Notes: generated from the letters alone by a model not told the origin. Shown: positions 19,901 through 34,869, counted from the stretch's first letter. The stretch: 37,500 nt of DNA from Glandiceps talaboti (GCF_964340395.1 NC_135569.1:5879040-5916539), one strand, 5' to 3'. Program-made: numbers and translations.

Positions 19901-20032
19901 ATACTAAACCTTTCATTTGTTTATTATTTTGTACAGGGTGAAGACGATGCTGACATCGATAAAGGATTCAGACTCACATTGGCTTCCCAGGGATCATCGG
20001 CTAAAGGAACTGGATTCAATCTGAAATTTTAA
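6535..20032 (+). CDS. CDK11: CDK11 (PITSLRE) cyclin-dependent kinase, complete, 15 coding exons
   Basis: Serine/threonine kinase that works with cyclin L in the nucleus on transcription and pre-mRNA splicing. Coding exons: 6535-6767, 7342-7475, 8323-8467, 9162-9271, 9761-9892, 10214-10465, 11337-11432, 12806-13051, 13560-13681, 14072-14177, 15044-15273, 15929-16045, 17362-17510, 18070-18262, 19937-20032. All are bounded by AG/GT and join in one frame of 786 residues, close to the usual length of about 780-795. Order: N-terminal [17 protein letters not shown] motif (28-44), Arg/Lys/Glu-rich helical and NLS-like region to about 250, Ser/Glu acidic region 270-365, kinase domain about 427-712. 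Key residues: glycine loop EEGTYGVVY (434-442), Lys456, PITSLRE helix 468-474, HRD 549-551, DFG 569-571, T-loop Thr584. The C terminus ends FNLKF. No key residue is missing. ATG context is GCCATGA with G at -3. Confidence 0.97.
7231..7328 (+). repeat. 32-bp tandem repeat that reiterates the exon 2 splice acceptor
   Basis: Three units (7231-7262, 7263-7294, 7295-7328) of TTGATTTTGATAGACGGATG plus ATTTATAGTATG run directly into the true boundary TTGATTTATGTAG|ATCGGATGATG. Each unit therefore carries a degenerate copy of acceptor and exon start. The repeat abuts the acceptor with no gap. The true boundary looks like a diverged fourth unit. Confidence 0.9.
7342..7475 (+). CDS. CDK11: CDK11 coding exon 2 (residues 78-122)
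   Basis: Starts after ATGTAG and ends AAAC|GTGAGT. Encodes [11 protein letters not shown], which matches a conserved CDK11 segment, then a Lys/Arg/Asp-rich stretch. Phase joins exon 1 and exon 3 without a stop. Confidence 0.95.
7808..8237. mobile_element. 430-bp MITE with about 50-bp terminal inverted repeats (CDK11 intron 2)
   Basis: Left arm 7808-7858 and right arm 8187-8237 are inverted copies: ATGATYGCACAATGTCACAC, then AAGCTCAA, then CGTTYATTTAGG-type sequence. The interior has no coding frame. It lies entirely within the second CDK11 coding-gene intron, about 90 bp before exon 3. Flanking bases give no convincing target-site duplication. Confidence 0.85.
8323..8467 (+). CDS. CDK11: CDK11 coding exon 3 (residues 123-170)
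   Basis: Acceptor GTTACAG; encodes a Lys/Arg/Asp/Glu-rich segment ending ...RREESRRE. The donor is unusual: AAAG|GTTATT has little U1 complementarity beyond AAG|GT. The frame nevertheless continues perfectly into exon 4 ([15 protein letters not shown]), so the boundary is well supported. Confidence 0.92.
8907..9077. mobile_element. 171-bp MITE, CAGTGTGCCCTCT ends, probable 8-bp target duplication
   Basis: The left end CAGTGTGCCCTCTGTTGATAG and the reversed right end CAGTGTGCCCTCTAAGCCAA are inverted repeats. Flanking 8-mers CCTATGAC (8899-8906) and ACCATGAC (9078-9085) agree at six of eight positions, consistent with a decayed 8-bp duplication as made by hAT-type transposases. A second, solo end (CAGTGTGCCCTCTAATGATA) lies at about 8665-8685 in the same intron. 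Confidence 0.8.
9162..9271 (+). CDS. CDK11: CDK11 coding exon 4 (residues 171-207)
   Basis: Acceptor AAATAACAG, donor GATG|GTGAGT. Encodes an Arg/Glu-rich alpha-helical run ([17 protein letters not shown]...) typical of the CDK11 N-terminal half. Confidence 0.95.
9263..9325 (+). repeat. Duplicated exon 4 / donor boundary
   Basis: The 19-mer CACATGATGGTGAGTGACC spanning the exon 4 end and its donor (9263-9281) recurs at 9307-9325 as CACATGATGGTGAATGACC, one mismatch, 44 bp downstream. The second copy carries a weaker pseudo-donor (GTGAAT). Confidence 0.9.
9410..9745. mobile_element. Dispersed intronic repeat family, copy in CDK11 intron 4
   Basis: Contains a palindromic left part (TCATTCAGCCAAGAAAAATA near 9414 against GAGTATTTTCCGACCGAGTG near 9483). 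The following sequence with GGAAAGTAATG, AGCAGAACCACTGATGTAG and TGTAGAACGACC is related to 14200-14765 (inverted) and 19140-19790. Non-coding; class unknown. Confidence 0.6.
9761..9892 (+). CDS. CDK11: CDK11 coding exon 5 (residues 208-251)
   Basis: Long pyrimidine tract and TTTTAG acceptor; donor TAGTG|GTATGT. Encodes an Arg/Glu-rich stretch with [17 protein letters not shown], a charged, SR/RE-like segment. Confidence 0.94.
10214..10465 (+). CDS. CDK11: CDK11 coding exon 6 (residues 252-335), acidic Ser/Glu region
   Basis: Acceptor TTGAATTAG, donor TCAG|GTAGGC. Encodes the Ser/Glu/Asp-rich acidic domain that separates the basic N-terminal half from the kinase in all CDK11 proteins. It is low-complexity and may be disordered and phosphorylated, for example by CK2-type kinases on its many S-x-x-E sites. 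No methionine is present. Confidence 0.95.
11337..11432 (+). CDS. CDK11: CDK11 coding exon 7 (residues 336-367)
   Basis: Acceptor CATTACAG, donor CCAT|GTAAGT. Encodes a run of Glu and Ser followed by Lys/Asp-rich sequence, completing the acidic region. No methionine. Confidence 0.94.
11466..11880 (+). mobile_element. 5'-truncated LINE (non-LTR retrotransposon) 3' end, CDK11 intron 7
   Basis: An open frame 11466-11771 ends at TAA and encodes [18 protein letters not shown] followed by LYRDLRK. This is the C-terminal Cys/His finger-like motif (C-x2-C ... H-x4-C) found after the reverse transcriptase in many non-LTR retrotransposons. A short 3'UTR follows and ends in an (AACAT)n-like tail (about 11858-11880). 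It begins only about 30 bp after the exon 7 donor, in sense orientation. No reverse-transcriptase core remains, so it is dead. Confidence 0.8.
12806..13051 (+). CDS. CDK11: CDK11 coding exon 8 (residues 368-449), kinase N-lobe start
   Basis: Acceptor CTATTTCAG, donor ACAG|GTGAGT. Encodes the CDK11-specific linker ([14 protein letters not shown]...[12 protein letters not shown]) and the glycine-rich loop of the kinase ([17 protein letters not shown]). Confidence 0.97.
13309..13467. repeat. (GT)n / (GATG)n microsatellite, CDK11 intron 8
   Basis: GT run of about 65 bp, then GGGT and ATGG repeats and a second short GT run before exon 9. Confidence 0.95.
13560..13681 (+). CDS. CDK11: CDK11 coding exon 9 (residues 450-490), PITSLRE exon
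   Basis: Acceptor GGTTTACAG, donor AGG|GTAAGT. Contains the ATP-anchoring lysine of VALKRLK (Lys456) and a C-helix with FPITSLREV, the PITSLRE signature that names the family and replaces PSTAIRE of CDK1/2. Confidence 0.98.
13692..13950. repeat. (GT)n-(TATG)n-(GT)n-(TATG)n compound microsatellite, CDK11 intron 9
   Basis: Begins about 10 bp after the exon 9 donor. About 50 bp of GT, about 70 bp of TATG, GTAG/GTATG, then GT, AT and TATG again. It generates long Thr/His/Ile/Tyr shadow frames on the opposite strand. Confidence 0.97.
14072..14177 (+). CDS. CDK11: CDK11 coding exon 10 (residues 491-525)
   Basis: Acceptor CTCAACAG, donor TTGG|GTAAGT. Encodes [27 protein letters not shown], the hinge and gatekeeper region of the kinase, very close to vertebrate CDK11. 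Confidence 0.97.
14200..14765. mobile_element. Dispersed intronic repeat family, CDK11 intron 10 copy, with internal tandem duplication
   Basis: Two tandem copies of about 185 bp (from about 14224 and 14407) share GTGTCGATATAGGTCTGTGC and TTACCATTATA-CATGCA. The reverse complement of this region matches the intron 14 repeat (for example TGCATGGTATAATGG and GTCATGACNTAGA) and parts of intron 4. The right end TTCATTCAGTCGGAAAATAC resembles the palindrome at 9410-9505. Confidence 0.6.
14768..14875 (+). repeat. 108-bp direct repeat, left of exon 11
   Basis: Matches 15326-15433 at 106 of 108 positions in the same orientation. The two copies bracket CDK11 coding exon 11. Confidence 0.95.
15044..15273 (+). 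CDS. CDK11: CDK11 coding exon 11 (residues 526-602), catalytic core
   Basis: Acceptor CCATGTAG, donor AAAG|GTAAGA. Encodes the catalytic loop ([12 protein letters not shown]), DFGLAREYG magnesium-binding loop, the activation segment with T584 of [14 protein letters not shown] (aligned with CDK2 Thr160), and the APE motif. All catalytic residues are intact. Confidence 0.98.
15326..15833 (+). repeat. 108-bp direct repeat right of exon 11 plus two decayed units
   Basis: The first unit, 15326-15433, is the near-identical partner of 14768-14875. Two weaker related units follow at about 15513-15637 and 15712-15833. They share AAAGCACAGATCTGAG, GTARCAGTTC and AAAAGGTYGTATTTTTT, and have a period of roughly 195 bp. 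Confidence 0.85.
15929..16045 (+). CDS. CDK11: CDK11 coding exon 12 (residues 603-641)
   Basis: Acceptor TATCTAG, donor CAAG|GTAAGA. Exactly 39 codons in phase 0. Encodes [19 protein letters not shown]...[16 protein letters not shown], the kinase F- and G-helix region (conserved D-x-W-S-x-G). Confidence 0.97.
16827..16857. repeat. (TCAA)n microsatellite
   Basis: About seven ATCA/TCAA units in CDK11 intron 12. The rest of the intron has repetitive but unclassified sequence, including a 33-bp tandem duplication at 17109-17174. Confidence 0.9.
17109..17174 (+). repeat. 33-bp tandem duplication
   Basis: Two units (17109-17141, 17142-17174) of AAGGTACACA-YAGAYAGGAAGTAGAG-YGCCACC with four mismatches. 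Confidence 0.9.
17362..17510 (+). CDS. CDK11: CDK11 coding exon 13 (residues 642-690)
   Basis: Acceptor CAATATAG, donor ACAA|GTAAGT. Encodes [21 protein letters not shown] and [12 protein letters not shown], the CDK-type insert region of the C-lobe. Confidence 0.97.
18070..18262 (+). CDS. CDK11: CDK11 coding exon 14 (residues 691-755)
   Basis: Acceptor TTCACTAG, donor TTG|GTAAGT. Encodes the kinase end ([21 protein letters not shown]) and the start of the CDK11 tail ([12 protein letters not shown]...[12 protein letters not shown]). Confidence 0.97.
18302..18716. mobile_element. 415-bp MITE with about 58-bp terminal inverted repeats (CDK11 intron 14)
   Basis: The left end GTACACTTCGCGATTTCTTC and the reversed right end GTACACTTCGCGATTTCTTT continue as matching inverted repeats through GGCTGTTAC and TTCTTTTGTG. 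A TA on each side of CACTTCGCG (18303-18304 and 18714-18715) could be a Tc1/mariner-type TA duplication, though it can also be read as part of the repeat. Non-coding interior. It starts about 40 bp after the exon 14 donor. Confidence 0.88.
18768..19100 (+). repeat. About 185-bp tandem duplication, CDK11 intron 14
   Basis: Copy 1 (from about 18764) and copy 2 (from about 18950) share CTTATCAT, ACAACTG-AGGCACAC, GGATRGTG, CACCTGCTGTTGCCA-like and TCTGGTATA landmarks in the same order. Diverged. Confidence 0.7.
19140..19790. mobile_element. Large foldback of the intronic repeat family (CDK11 intron 14)
   Basis: The left half (19150-19335: GTAATGGCAATTTTGA, ATTGTCATGACGTAGA, ATATTTCATATTTTTGTTC) is the inverted counterpart of the right half (19600-19790: AACAAAAAATATGGAATTTA, CATCATGGCAATGTCATTGG). 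The centre holds a tandem duplication of about 130 bp (from about 19464 and 19591; shared TTCATGYYGATTTTGT and TATACCTCACA). Related copies lie in introns 4 and 10. Confidence 0.7.
19937..20032 (+). CDS. CDK11: CDK11 terminal coding exon 15 (residues 756-786 and stop)
   Basis: Acceptor TTTGTACAG. Encodes [31 protein letters not shown] and TAA, the conserved CDK11 C-terminal tail. Parts of this exon recur downstream in the 3'UTR. Confidence 0.97.
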   Translation, partial: GEDDADIDKGFRLTLASQGSSAKGTGFNLKF

Positions 20033-20082
20033 CATTTGACACATCACAGAGACTCTGAAGTACGATGTAAATTCATACACTG

Positions 20083-20197
20083 AGATTCAGACTCACATTG
20101 GCTTCCCAGGGATCATCAAATTCACATAAGGCTTCCCAGGAATCATCGGCAGAAGGAGCTGGAGCCAATCTGAAATTTCGATCTTTTGACACACAGA
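20083..20197 (+). pseudogene. Two decayed copies of the CDK11 terminal exon inside its own 3'UTR
   Basis: Copy A, 20083-20118, repeats the exon 15 stretch ATTCAGACTCACATTGGCTT plus CCCAGGGATCATC exactly. Copy B, 20129-20197, repeats GGCTTCCCAGG-ATCATCGGC, RGGARCTGGA, CAATCTGAAATTT and the post-stop TTTTGACACA...CAGACT. The stop codon position is altered in copy B. They follow the true stop, so they are not translated in the normal product. Confidence 0.9.
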
Positions 20198-20987
20198 CTT
20201 GAACTTGAAAAGTACTTTGTTGTATATAGATTGACATTGAATCAACAGAATAATATTGGTCATTAGCCTACACACAAGCCAAATACGCCATATTCCAGAT
20301 ACCTAAGTTCTGCCATTTTGCAGGCAAGCACCACAAGAGGGCGCCCCAGATTTGGCAAAGTGAAAGCTACAATTCTTCATCATGGCTGCTGATCGTTTGG
20401 CTGTGTATGAAACTGTGAACAAATTGTTCAGAAGTTCTTAAATGAGCAGTACATTATATGAATATCAGGTGAGAACTAGCGGTCACATGGAAACATGATT
20501 CAGTTAGTCTTAAGAAGTAAGCAAGAGGATAAATGTTCAAGTGATGCAGTTATTTTACAATGCCATTCGCAATAATGTTGTTAAACTTAGCATTCTAAAA
20601 ATGCTATGAAAAGGTTATGTAGGGTGAATAACATTTATTTATCTATTGAATATTTTGATCTTTCACCAAAGTTATCCTCCAAAACATGATATGCTGTGGA
20701 TTTTGAAGTGCGCCCCCAATGGTAATTGTATAGTGTTATTTTGTTTACCGGATTAACCGTGAGAGGTGCAACTTTACCAGGACACTATGTCTTTGTATGT
20801 AAATTTTAGCTCTCCCTGCATCTCCTTACAACATCCTCACTTAGTCTCCAGGGACCAGGGTAAAACAGGAATTAAGTACAGCTTCTTCATAGTACACAAT
20901 GGTGTTCTCATCCTTATCAAATTGCAAAGCAGTGACATTTCATACTAGCCATTCCAAGATGAAACCCGTATATCACTGAATGTTCGT

Positions 20988-21466
20988 CACTTTACCCAAA
21001 CGGTGACCAATTTAAGTCTACATACTAGTATCTCAACATAACAACTTAATGCAGTCAAGGATAATATTTCTGCCTTTAGTACAGTTGTATCGATTACTGT
21101 TATAATTTTAGGTGATAAAATATCCCCTTAGTAACTTACTCAACAGATTGGAAGAACAGTTTTATATTTACCACTTAAAAATGTTATTCTATGAATAGTC
21201 CTTCTAACAGAAAGTATACGGCCCCAAAAAAAAGTTTGTTTCTCATCCTATGGAAATTTCAAAAATGATGCGGTGACCGTTTTTTTTGTTTTGTTTATTT
21301 ATTTGTCTTCTAAGAAGAAAATTGATAGTACATTGACCGATAGGATACACGTAATTGTATTATTATTATTATTATTATTATTTTGATGAAATTACTCTTT
21401 TCAAAATATCCTTGACTGCATTAAGTTGTTATGTTGGGATATGTAGACTTAAATCACTTTTTTACA
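20988..21466. mobile_element. MITE-like inverted repeat in the CDK11 3'UTR
   Basis: The left arm 21011-21068 and right arm 21404-21453 are inverted copies over about 50 bp (TTTAAGTCTACATA, CAACATAACAACTTAATGCA, GTCAAGGATA). Weaker pairing extends outward to CACTTTACCC / AAAGTGATTTAAG. Being upstream of the AATAAA signal, it would be transcribed into the mRNA and could form a long stem. Confidence 0.85.
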
Positions 21467-21492
21467 TTTATATTTTTATTTGGAATGTATTG

Positions 21493-21590
21493 AATAAAGT
21501 CTAGTAAGAATTATAGTAGTCTTGTACTATGAAAGTACAGAAAGTAAGTTGTGTCATTTATTAGTCAATAAAAAAAATTTCTAATAAAGA
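21493..21590 (+). terminator. CDK11 polyadenylation signal cluster
   Basis: AATAAA at 21493-21498, with further AATAAA hexamers at 21568 and 21585, are the first canonical signals on the + strand after the CDK11 stop. These are candidates for the 3' processing site. Confidence 0.5.
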
Positions 21591-21631
21591 ATCATTTGTT
21601 GTGTAGCAAAATTAATTTGTATCTTTAGCTC

Positions 21632-21800
21632 CACCTACAACTCCGGGGACTACGGAGACTTATTAGCCACCGGGGACTACGGAGACTTAGGAGACTCTTT
21701 AGCCACCGGGGACTACGGGGACTTAATAGCCACCCGCTACTCCGGGAATCGAACTCGGGACTCTGACTTACCAGGCAGTCATCTTACCCACTACTCCGTT
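21632..21800 (-). mobile_element. tRNA-derived SINE-like element with tandem-repeat tail
   Basis: Read on the - strand: a tRNA-like head with D-arm-like GTGGGTAAGATGAC, an anticodon-like stem TGACT...AGTCA and a B box GTTCGATTCCC (21744-21754). A tail follows with three units built on CCGGGGACTACGG (+ strand 21643-21669, 21670-21705, 21706-21732). The acceptor stem does not close and the anticodon loop has eight bases, so this is not a functional tRNA. Confidence 0.65.
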
Positions 21801-21854
21801 TTGGTCCCTATATGGACATGTCATGTTTCTCGCTTTTATCTTTCCAATCACCAA

Positions 21855-21959
21855 AAAAAATGTAAAAAAAAAATCTTCTCTGGCTTTAACGGGAATCGAA
21901 CGTGAAACTATAGATTACGGGTTTGAAGTCGAAGACCTTAACCACTGTGCCACATAGAA
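21855..21959 (-). mobile_element. Second tRNA-like SINE head / tRNA pseudogene
   Basis: On the - strand the sequence has a good A box (TGGCACAGTGG, 21942-21952), a B box (GTTCGATTCCC, 21891-21901) and T-rich runs after the 3' end (21853-21873), which could act as a Pol III stop. The acceptor halves do not pair, which argues against a working tRNA. It sits directly upstream, in the same orientation, of the element at 21632-21800. From 21960 to 22740 I see no gene or clear repeat. Confidence 0.6.
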
Positions 21960-22740
21960 TTTGTGAGGATACGCATTACTTTAAACGTACATATTTGAAG
22001 GATATAAATTATATAGAAATATATGTGTGTGTGTTTATTTATTCTTCTTTATTACAGCTTATTTCATCGTAACCTTGGACGAAACGACGTAGTTCAGGTC
22101 ATTTAATGAGGACATCATTTTGGCCAAAGATCATATTAAACTGGCGAGTCCTTTATCCAGTATACCACAAGGAACTTGTAATTATGTACCGTAATGTGAT
22201 ACTAGTATATTTAGGCCAAATAGTGGGTTTTCACCTCAGCACGTATACCGACGGTCAACCACGATCCCCTCGTTAATGAGAGATGTTCATTATGCAAATA
22301 TGTACGTTTACCGTGAATGAACACGACCTAAAGAACAATACAGACTCATTAGTCTATTGAGAATATTTACGCAGGGACCGGTGGTTTTAGAAACAGGTGT
22401 TCTCTCAACTTGATAACATCGCAACGTCTTCGGCTAACGTTGTAAGATGCTGGCATGCAAATTATAATAAGATGTCGATTGAAATATTGCAGTATCATCC
22501 TGTACATAAAGTTTGCACTGTATAAAGACAAAGAGTAGAAATGTATGATGGGGAAGGACGCTTAGAGACTTCTCTAACGTCTAATATTTTACTGTCCTAA
22601 TAATTAGAAAGTGCGACACATAAAAATAAAAGGTCGAAATATTCGCGGCAAATAAACCGTAACGTTAATCCTCATTCCACATGCATTGGTAGGGTGTCCG
22701 GCCTGGCTACTTTCAAAGTGAAACGAAACAATGGTAAAAA

Positions 22741-23427
22741 TAGTGGATAGTTTATAAAGTTTAGAACGATATTTAGATTGTCTAAATAGTGGATAGTTTA
22801 TAAAGTTTAGAACGATATTTAGATCGTCTAAATAGTGGATAGTTTATAAAGTTTAGAACGATATTTAGATCGTCTAAATAGTGGATAGTTTATAAAGTTT
22901 AGAACGATATTTAGATCGTCTAAATAGTGGATAGTTTATAAAGTTTAGAACGATATTTAGATCGTCTAAATAGTGGATAGTTTATAAAGTTTAGAACGAT
23001 AATTAGATCGTCTAAATAGTGGATAGTTTAGAACGATATTTAGATCGTCTAAATATGAGTGGATAGGTTATACAGTTTAGAACGATATTTAGATTGTCTA
23101 AATAGTGGATAGTTGTTAAAGTTTAGAACAATATTTAGATCGTCTAAATAGTGGATATTTTATAAAGTTTAGAACGATAATTAGATCGTCTAAATAGTGG
23201 ATATTTTATAAAGTTTAGAACGATATTTAGATCGTCTAAATAGTGGATAGTTTATAAAGTTTAGAACGATATTTAGATCGTCTAAATAGTGGATAGTTCA
23301 TAAAGTTTAGAACGATATTTAGATCGTTTAAATAGTGGATAGTTTATAAAGTCTAGAAAGATATTTAGATCGTCTAAATATGAGTGGATAGGTTATACAG
23401 TTTAGAACGATATTTAGATCGTCTAAA
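22741..23427. repeat. 46-bp minisatellite, 15 units, hairpin in each
   Basis: Contiguous head-to-tail units of TAGTGGATAGTTTATAAAGT, then TTAGAACGATATTTAGATCG and TCTAAA. Unit 7 (23017-23053) is shortened to 37 bp; units 8 (23054-23102) and 15 (23379-23427) are 49-bp variants starting TATGAGTGGATAGG. Every unit carries TATTTAGA-TCG-TCTAAATA or a near version, an 8-bp inverted repeat with a 3-bp loop. No spacers and no coding frame. Located between the convergent CDK11 and GOLIM4-like genes. Confidence 0.97.
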
Positions 23428-23617
23428 TAGTGTTCAGTGGTAGACGTGTAAACGGATATAGCCTATAGGCATTGTATTATTAGTTAATGTATAAGTTCAT
23501 TAAAGTTGTTTATTCACACACCTATAGTGTTGCATGACGTAAGTTTACAGAAATCAGCCATTTTGGGGATTTCCTGCAAGGGTTTTGGTGACTGACCAAA
23601 CTCAGTTGATAACATCA

Positions 23618-23658
23618 CGCGCGCGCACACACACGCACGCGCGCGCGCACGCACGCAT

Positions 23659-23730
<72 letters not shown>
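23618..23730. repeat. (CA)n microsatellite
   Basis: CG-interrupted CA/GC repeats grade into a pure CA run of about 70 bp. Shadow frames here are Thr/His- or Cys/Val-rich and not genes. Confidence 0.97.
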
Positions 23731-23731
<1 letters not shown>

Positions 23732-24056
23732 GTTATGGACAAGACTGAATGTTGTGTACCTTTGTCTGTTTTCCATCCGTAACAAAATGTAGGTGACAAG
23801 TAATATGGTTAGGTATGTTAGCAAGTCAAAAGAACACTGGGTCAGATATTATGTTTTGTACCATTGTCTGTTTTGTAGCCAAAACAAAATGAAGGAGATA
23901 AAATCATTAGGGTTAGATGTGTTTGACTACAGATTATGTTGATGAAATAATACTTGTTTTGGGCTTCATCAAATACAAAATCATTATTCCATATGAAGCT
24001 AGGGGGTCTGGTGTCAGGTAGGTCAATTGTCACTGCCATCAATTCTCTTTAAAGTA

Positions 24057-24554
24057 GGTAGAACACTATGGAAATTTTTACTTGCGATAGCTACCAGTGC
24101 AGACTGTTTGCGATTTTTGGCCGGATTCGAGTACATAGGACAGTGCAACAAGTTTTTTTGCGGCCATCATCAGACACAACCGGCATGACGTGATTTCAAA
24201 ATGGCAATGCCCAAAAAATCTCACATAATTACAGCAATTCTCCTTATTTTGTGGCGCCGTGGAAAAAATATTACAAGATGTCTTTTCAAACAATAAATGT
24301 TACATGATGTCACTCCTCACTCTTTCGAAGACCATATTATGGCGCATACAATTTCTGGAAAATATGGTAAGCCATAGCACACTCCTTGTCGTCTGCTGTC
24401 GCCGGTAAAAATAAAAAAATGTTGATCCTTGCAGTCAAGTAGGTGGTCAAATATCATTTTTCAGCCCTTAGCACATTACTCAATTTTTTACCGACAATCT
24501 ACCGAACGCTTCACCGGTAGCCATTGCAAGTAAGAATTTATGTAGTGTGGTACC
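24057..24554. mobile_element. 498-bp MITE with inverted ends
   Basis: The left end GGTAGAACACTA, then TTTTTACTTGCGATAGCTAC, matches the reversed right end GGTACCACACTA, then TTCTTACTTGCAATGGCTAC, over about 48 bp. Internal sequence is non-coding. Intergenic. From 24555 to 26743 there is no gene that I can support except the likely 3'UTR of the GOLIM4-like gene; a CATATTGGATGGCGGCCATATTGG-type repeat occurs near 25201-25227. Confidence 0.8.
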
Positions 24555-25700
24555 TTTAGTCAGACTGAAATAAAACACAATTTTTTCTTATGGGAAAAAA
24601 ATGAAAAGATTTTTTTATTACTTGGCAACTTTGATGCAAAGTAATTTGAAAAAAAAGTACATAACTACTTGTCAAAATTAGCACGTGAAAAAGTCTTTGA
24701 TACTGATCATAAAAATAAAATGGGAGAGTTGAATGCAAATAAATATTACCCCCTCCGATAGAAAAGTGATTGGACATTGCAAGTGAAATATTTTCATACC
24801 CTATTACATAGATATCAAATATTGTATTTCAATGTGTTTTAAATTTTTAAATTCTAGTGTAAGTCACACACAAAATATTCTATTTTCTCAATATTGCAGA
24901 GAAGGCTATTAAGGAGCTGTGATGAAGGACATTTTGTATCCATGGTTACAGACACCCTTGGCTGGCAAATGACACCTTTAGCGGTCACTAAGATGTGATT
25001 AATATGGAAAAATCATGAACATTTTGGTACTTAAATGTACCTCAGAACTAATATTCTGAAATTTAAATACTTAAAATCTCTCCAAGGTTTGCAATATGAA
25101 GCTTGTTCCTGGCTCTTTTGAAATATTACGAGAAATTTTGAGGTTCACTGGATATTAACAATCTTTCATTCCCATGACAGTTAACAAAGTATTCAGCAGC
25201 CATATTGGATGGCGGCCATATTGGATTCTGAAATAACTTCATTTTGATGTTATTTTTACCTCTATTTCAAAAATGTATGTGACCCCAAGAGTTTTTTCTT
25301 TGATTTTAACTGAGAACAGGTGCAAGTTTTCTTGAACAAAGTAACAGGACCACTTACCATTTTATATTTGTGAGGCACATATGTTAATACGGCAAGCGTG
25401 GAATATGACTGCAGCGTCAGATTTTTATCTGAAGAAGTTTACTTCACCAACCCTAGTTGTTCATTCTGTAGTGTATACCTGTCTACGGTTCAAGTTACTG
25501 ATCACTTGGTATGTTTGATAAAATGCTCAGAAACTAATAAGAAACTGTACATTCTACACTTTAAGATAGCAAAACTGAATGAATACAGTTTCTTGCAACA
25601 TTTTGAAATGAACTTTATGTGCCACCATGCAGACATCAAATGCAGACGTCGACACATTGGCACCCACATGTCTGTGTCTAGTTGCAGTATGTTTAGATGG

Positions 25701-26743
25701 TTTATTTCATTTAGACAAAATGTATCCAGAAATTGCAATATTCCTATAGAATATGCAGTTTCTTATTGGTTTCTACATCATTGTGTCAAACAGAGCCAGT
25801 GAACGGTTACTTACAATGTGCTGTAATAAAAAGCTGGACTATTTTGAAGCCTAAAACATCTGCAAGATAAACTATAATACATGATTGTCATCATAATTTC
25901 AAGTCATTTGTATAATTTCAGTAGAATATATCTCCCATGTGTCATTATGTGTGAGAAAATATATACACTATTTGAATGTGTTACAAGCACTGGTTTCCAT
26001 GGAAACAATTTCTAATGAAGTGCCGTCAGAATAAAACCTCAATTTCCCAAAATATTAATTTCTTCACTACTATTATAGACATTTGTATCGCCATGGTTTT
26101 TGTACATTTTTCCATGTCATAATTCAGAAATGTTTAGAAAACATTCAGCCACAGAAGCTTCAACTGTTTTTGTGTGTTTTGTTTTCTTGTTTTTTTGTTT
26201 TTGTTTTTTTTACTGTTTTTGGTATTTTTAGAGTTACACGGTGAATTACGTTATTGTACATACATACAGAGTACTTTTGTAATTGACCATTCTTAAAAAG
26301 CAAGGAATCAAAATTGTGTGGTGGGTGGGCCACACTTGTTTTGGTAAAAAAAAAAAATACTTGGACTAGTCTTCAAAATTATAAGCTCAACAGGGACTGA
26401 ATCAAAAATGGCAGTAAACCATCTGTAAGTTTAGGGATAACACTGCAAAATGAAAGATTGCAACTATAATTTCCATATATTGGGCTAAAAAAAATTCTGC
26501 ATCAGTAACTGTGATCTTTGAATGTGTACCTTGAAAGAATAGGATTTTACCAATGTATAGTCAGTCATCTTACCATGTTTTGTACAAGTCACAATGGATA
26601 TGCTACCAATTCTATGAATGCAAGTGGGGGTGATGATAGTGATGGTACATGGGCTGTTCCATCCTATATTACCACCCCTCTGTACTTTTTAAGTAGGATC
26701 CCAGTGTTCTAAATTATTGGAAAGATGCCAAAATTATTTGTGT
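25701..26743 (-). other. Probable 3'UTR of the GOLIM4-like gene
   Basis: The stop codon ends at 26744. Moving downstream on the - strand, the first canonical AATAAA that I find is at 25706-25701, giving a 3'UTR of about 1 kb. No coding signal is seen. The end point is a guess from one hexamer. Confidence 0.3.
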
Positions 26744-34626
<7,883 letters not shown>

Positions 34627-34869
34627 CTGTAATAAAAAATAAAATAAACATATTTAATAGGAATTAAACTGGGTGATATCACTCATCGTGTTCTGTAAAA
34701 TAGTCAGTTACCATACTTTCATTAACACCAGCAAAGTATATGATGTGCTGCCGATGATTGTATTTTATTGACTTTACATATACTTGAAGCTCTTTACTGT
34801 AAATGAACGCTTAAAGAGACACACAGTCTGTCACTGTTAGAACTTATATAGGAGAAAATTTGAGTCAAC

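Larger units (their letters stand above)
20033..21515 (+). other. CDK11: CDK11 3'UTR (inferred)
   Basis: From the stop to just past the first canonical AATAAA (21493-21498). It contains two decayed duplicates of the terminal exon (20083-20197), a long inverted repeat (20988-21466) and an (ATT)n run (about 21358-21382). Two further AATAAA signals lie at 21568 and 21585. The true cleavage site is unknown. Confidence 0.55.

Noticed and set aside
21632-21959. Functional tRNA genes
   Set aside because: A and B boxes are present, but the acceptor stems do not pair and one anticodon loop has eight bases; SINE heads or pseudogenes fit better.
22741-23427. CRISPR-like array
   Set aside because: The 46-bp units abut directly with no unique spacers, and the genome is clearly eukaryotic; it is a minisatellite.
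25398-25802. 134-residue + strand frame
   Set aside because: No recognisable domain, no start context or splice support, and it lies opposite the likely 3'UTR of the GOLIM4-like gene.
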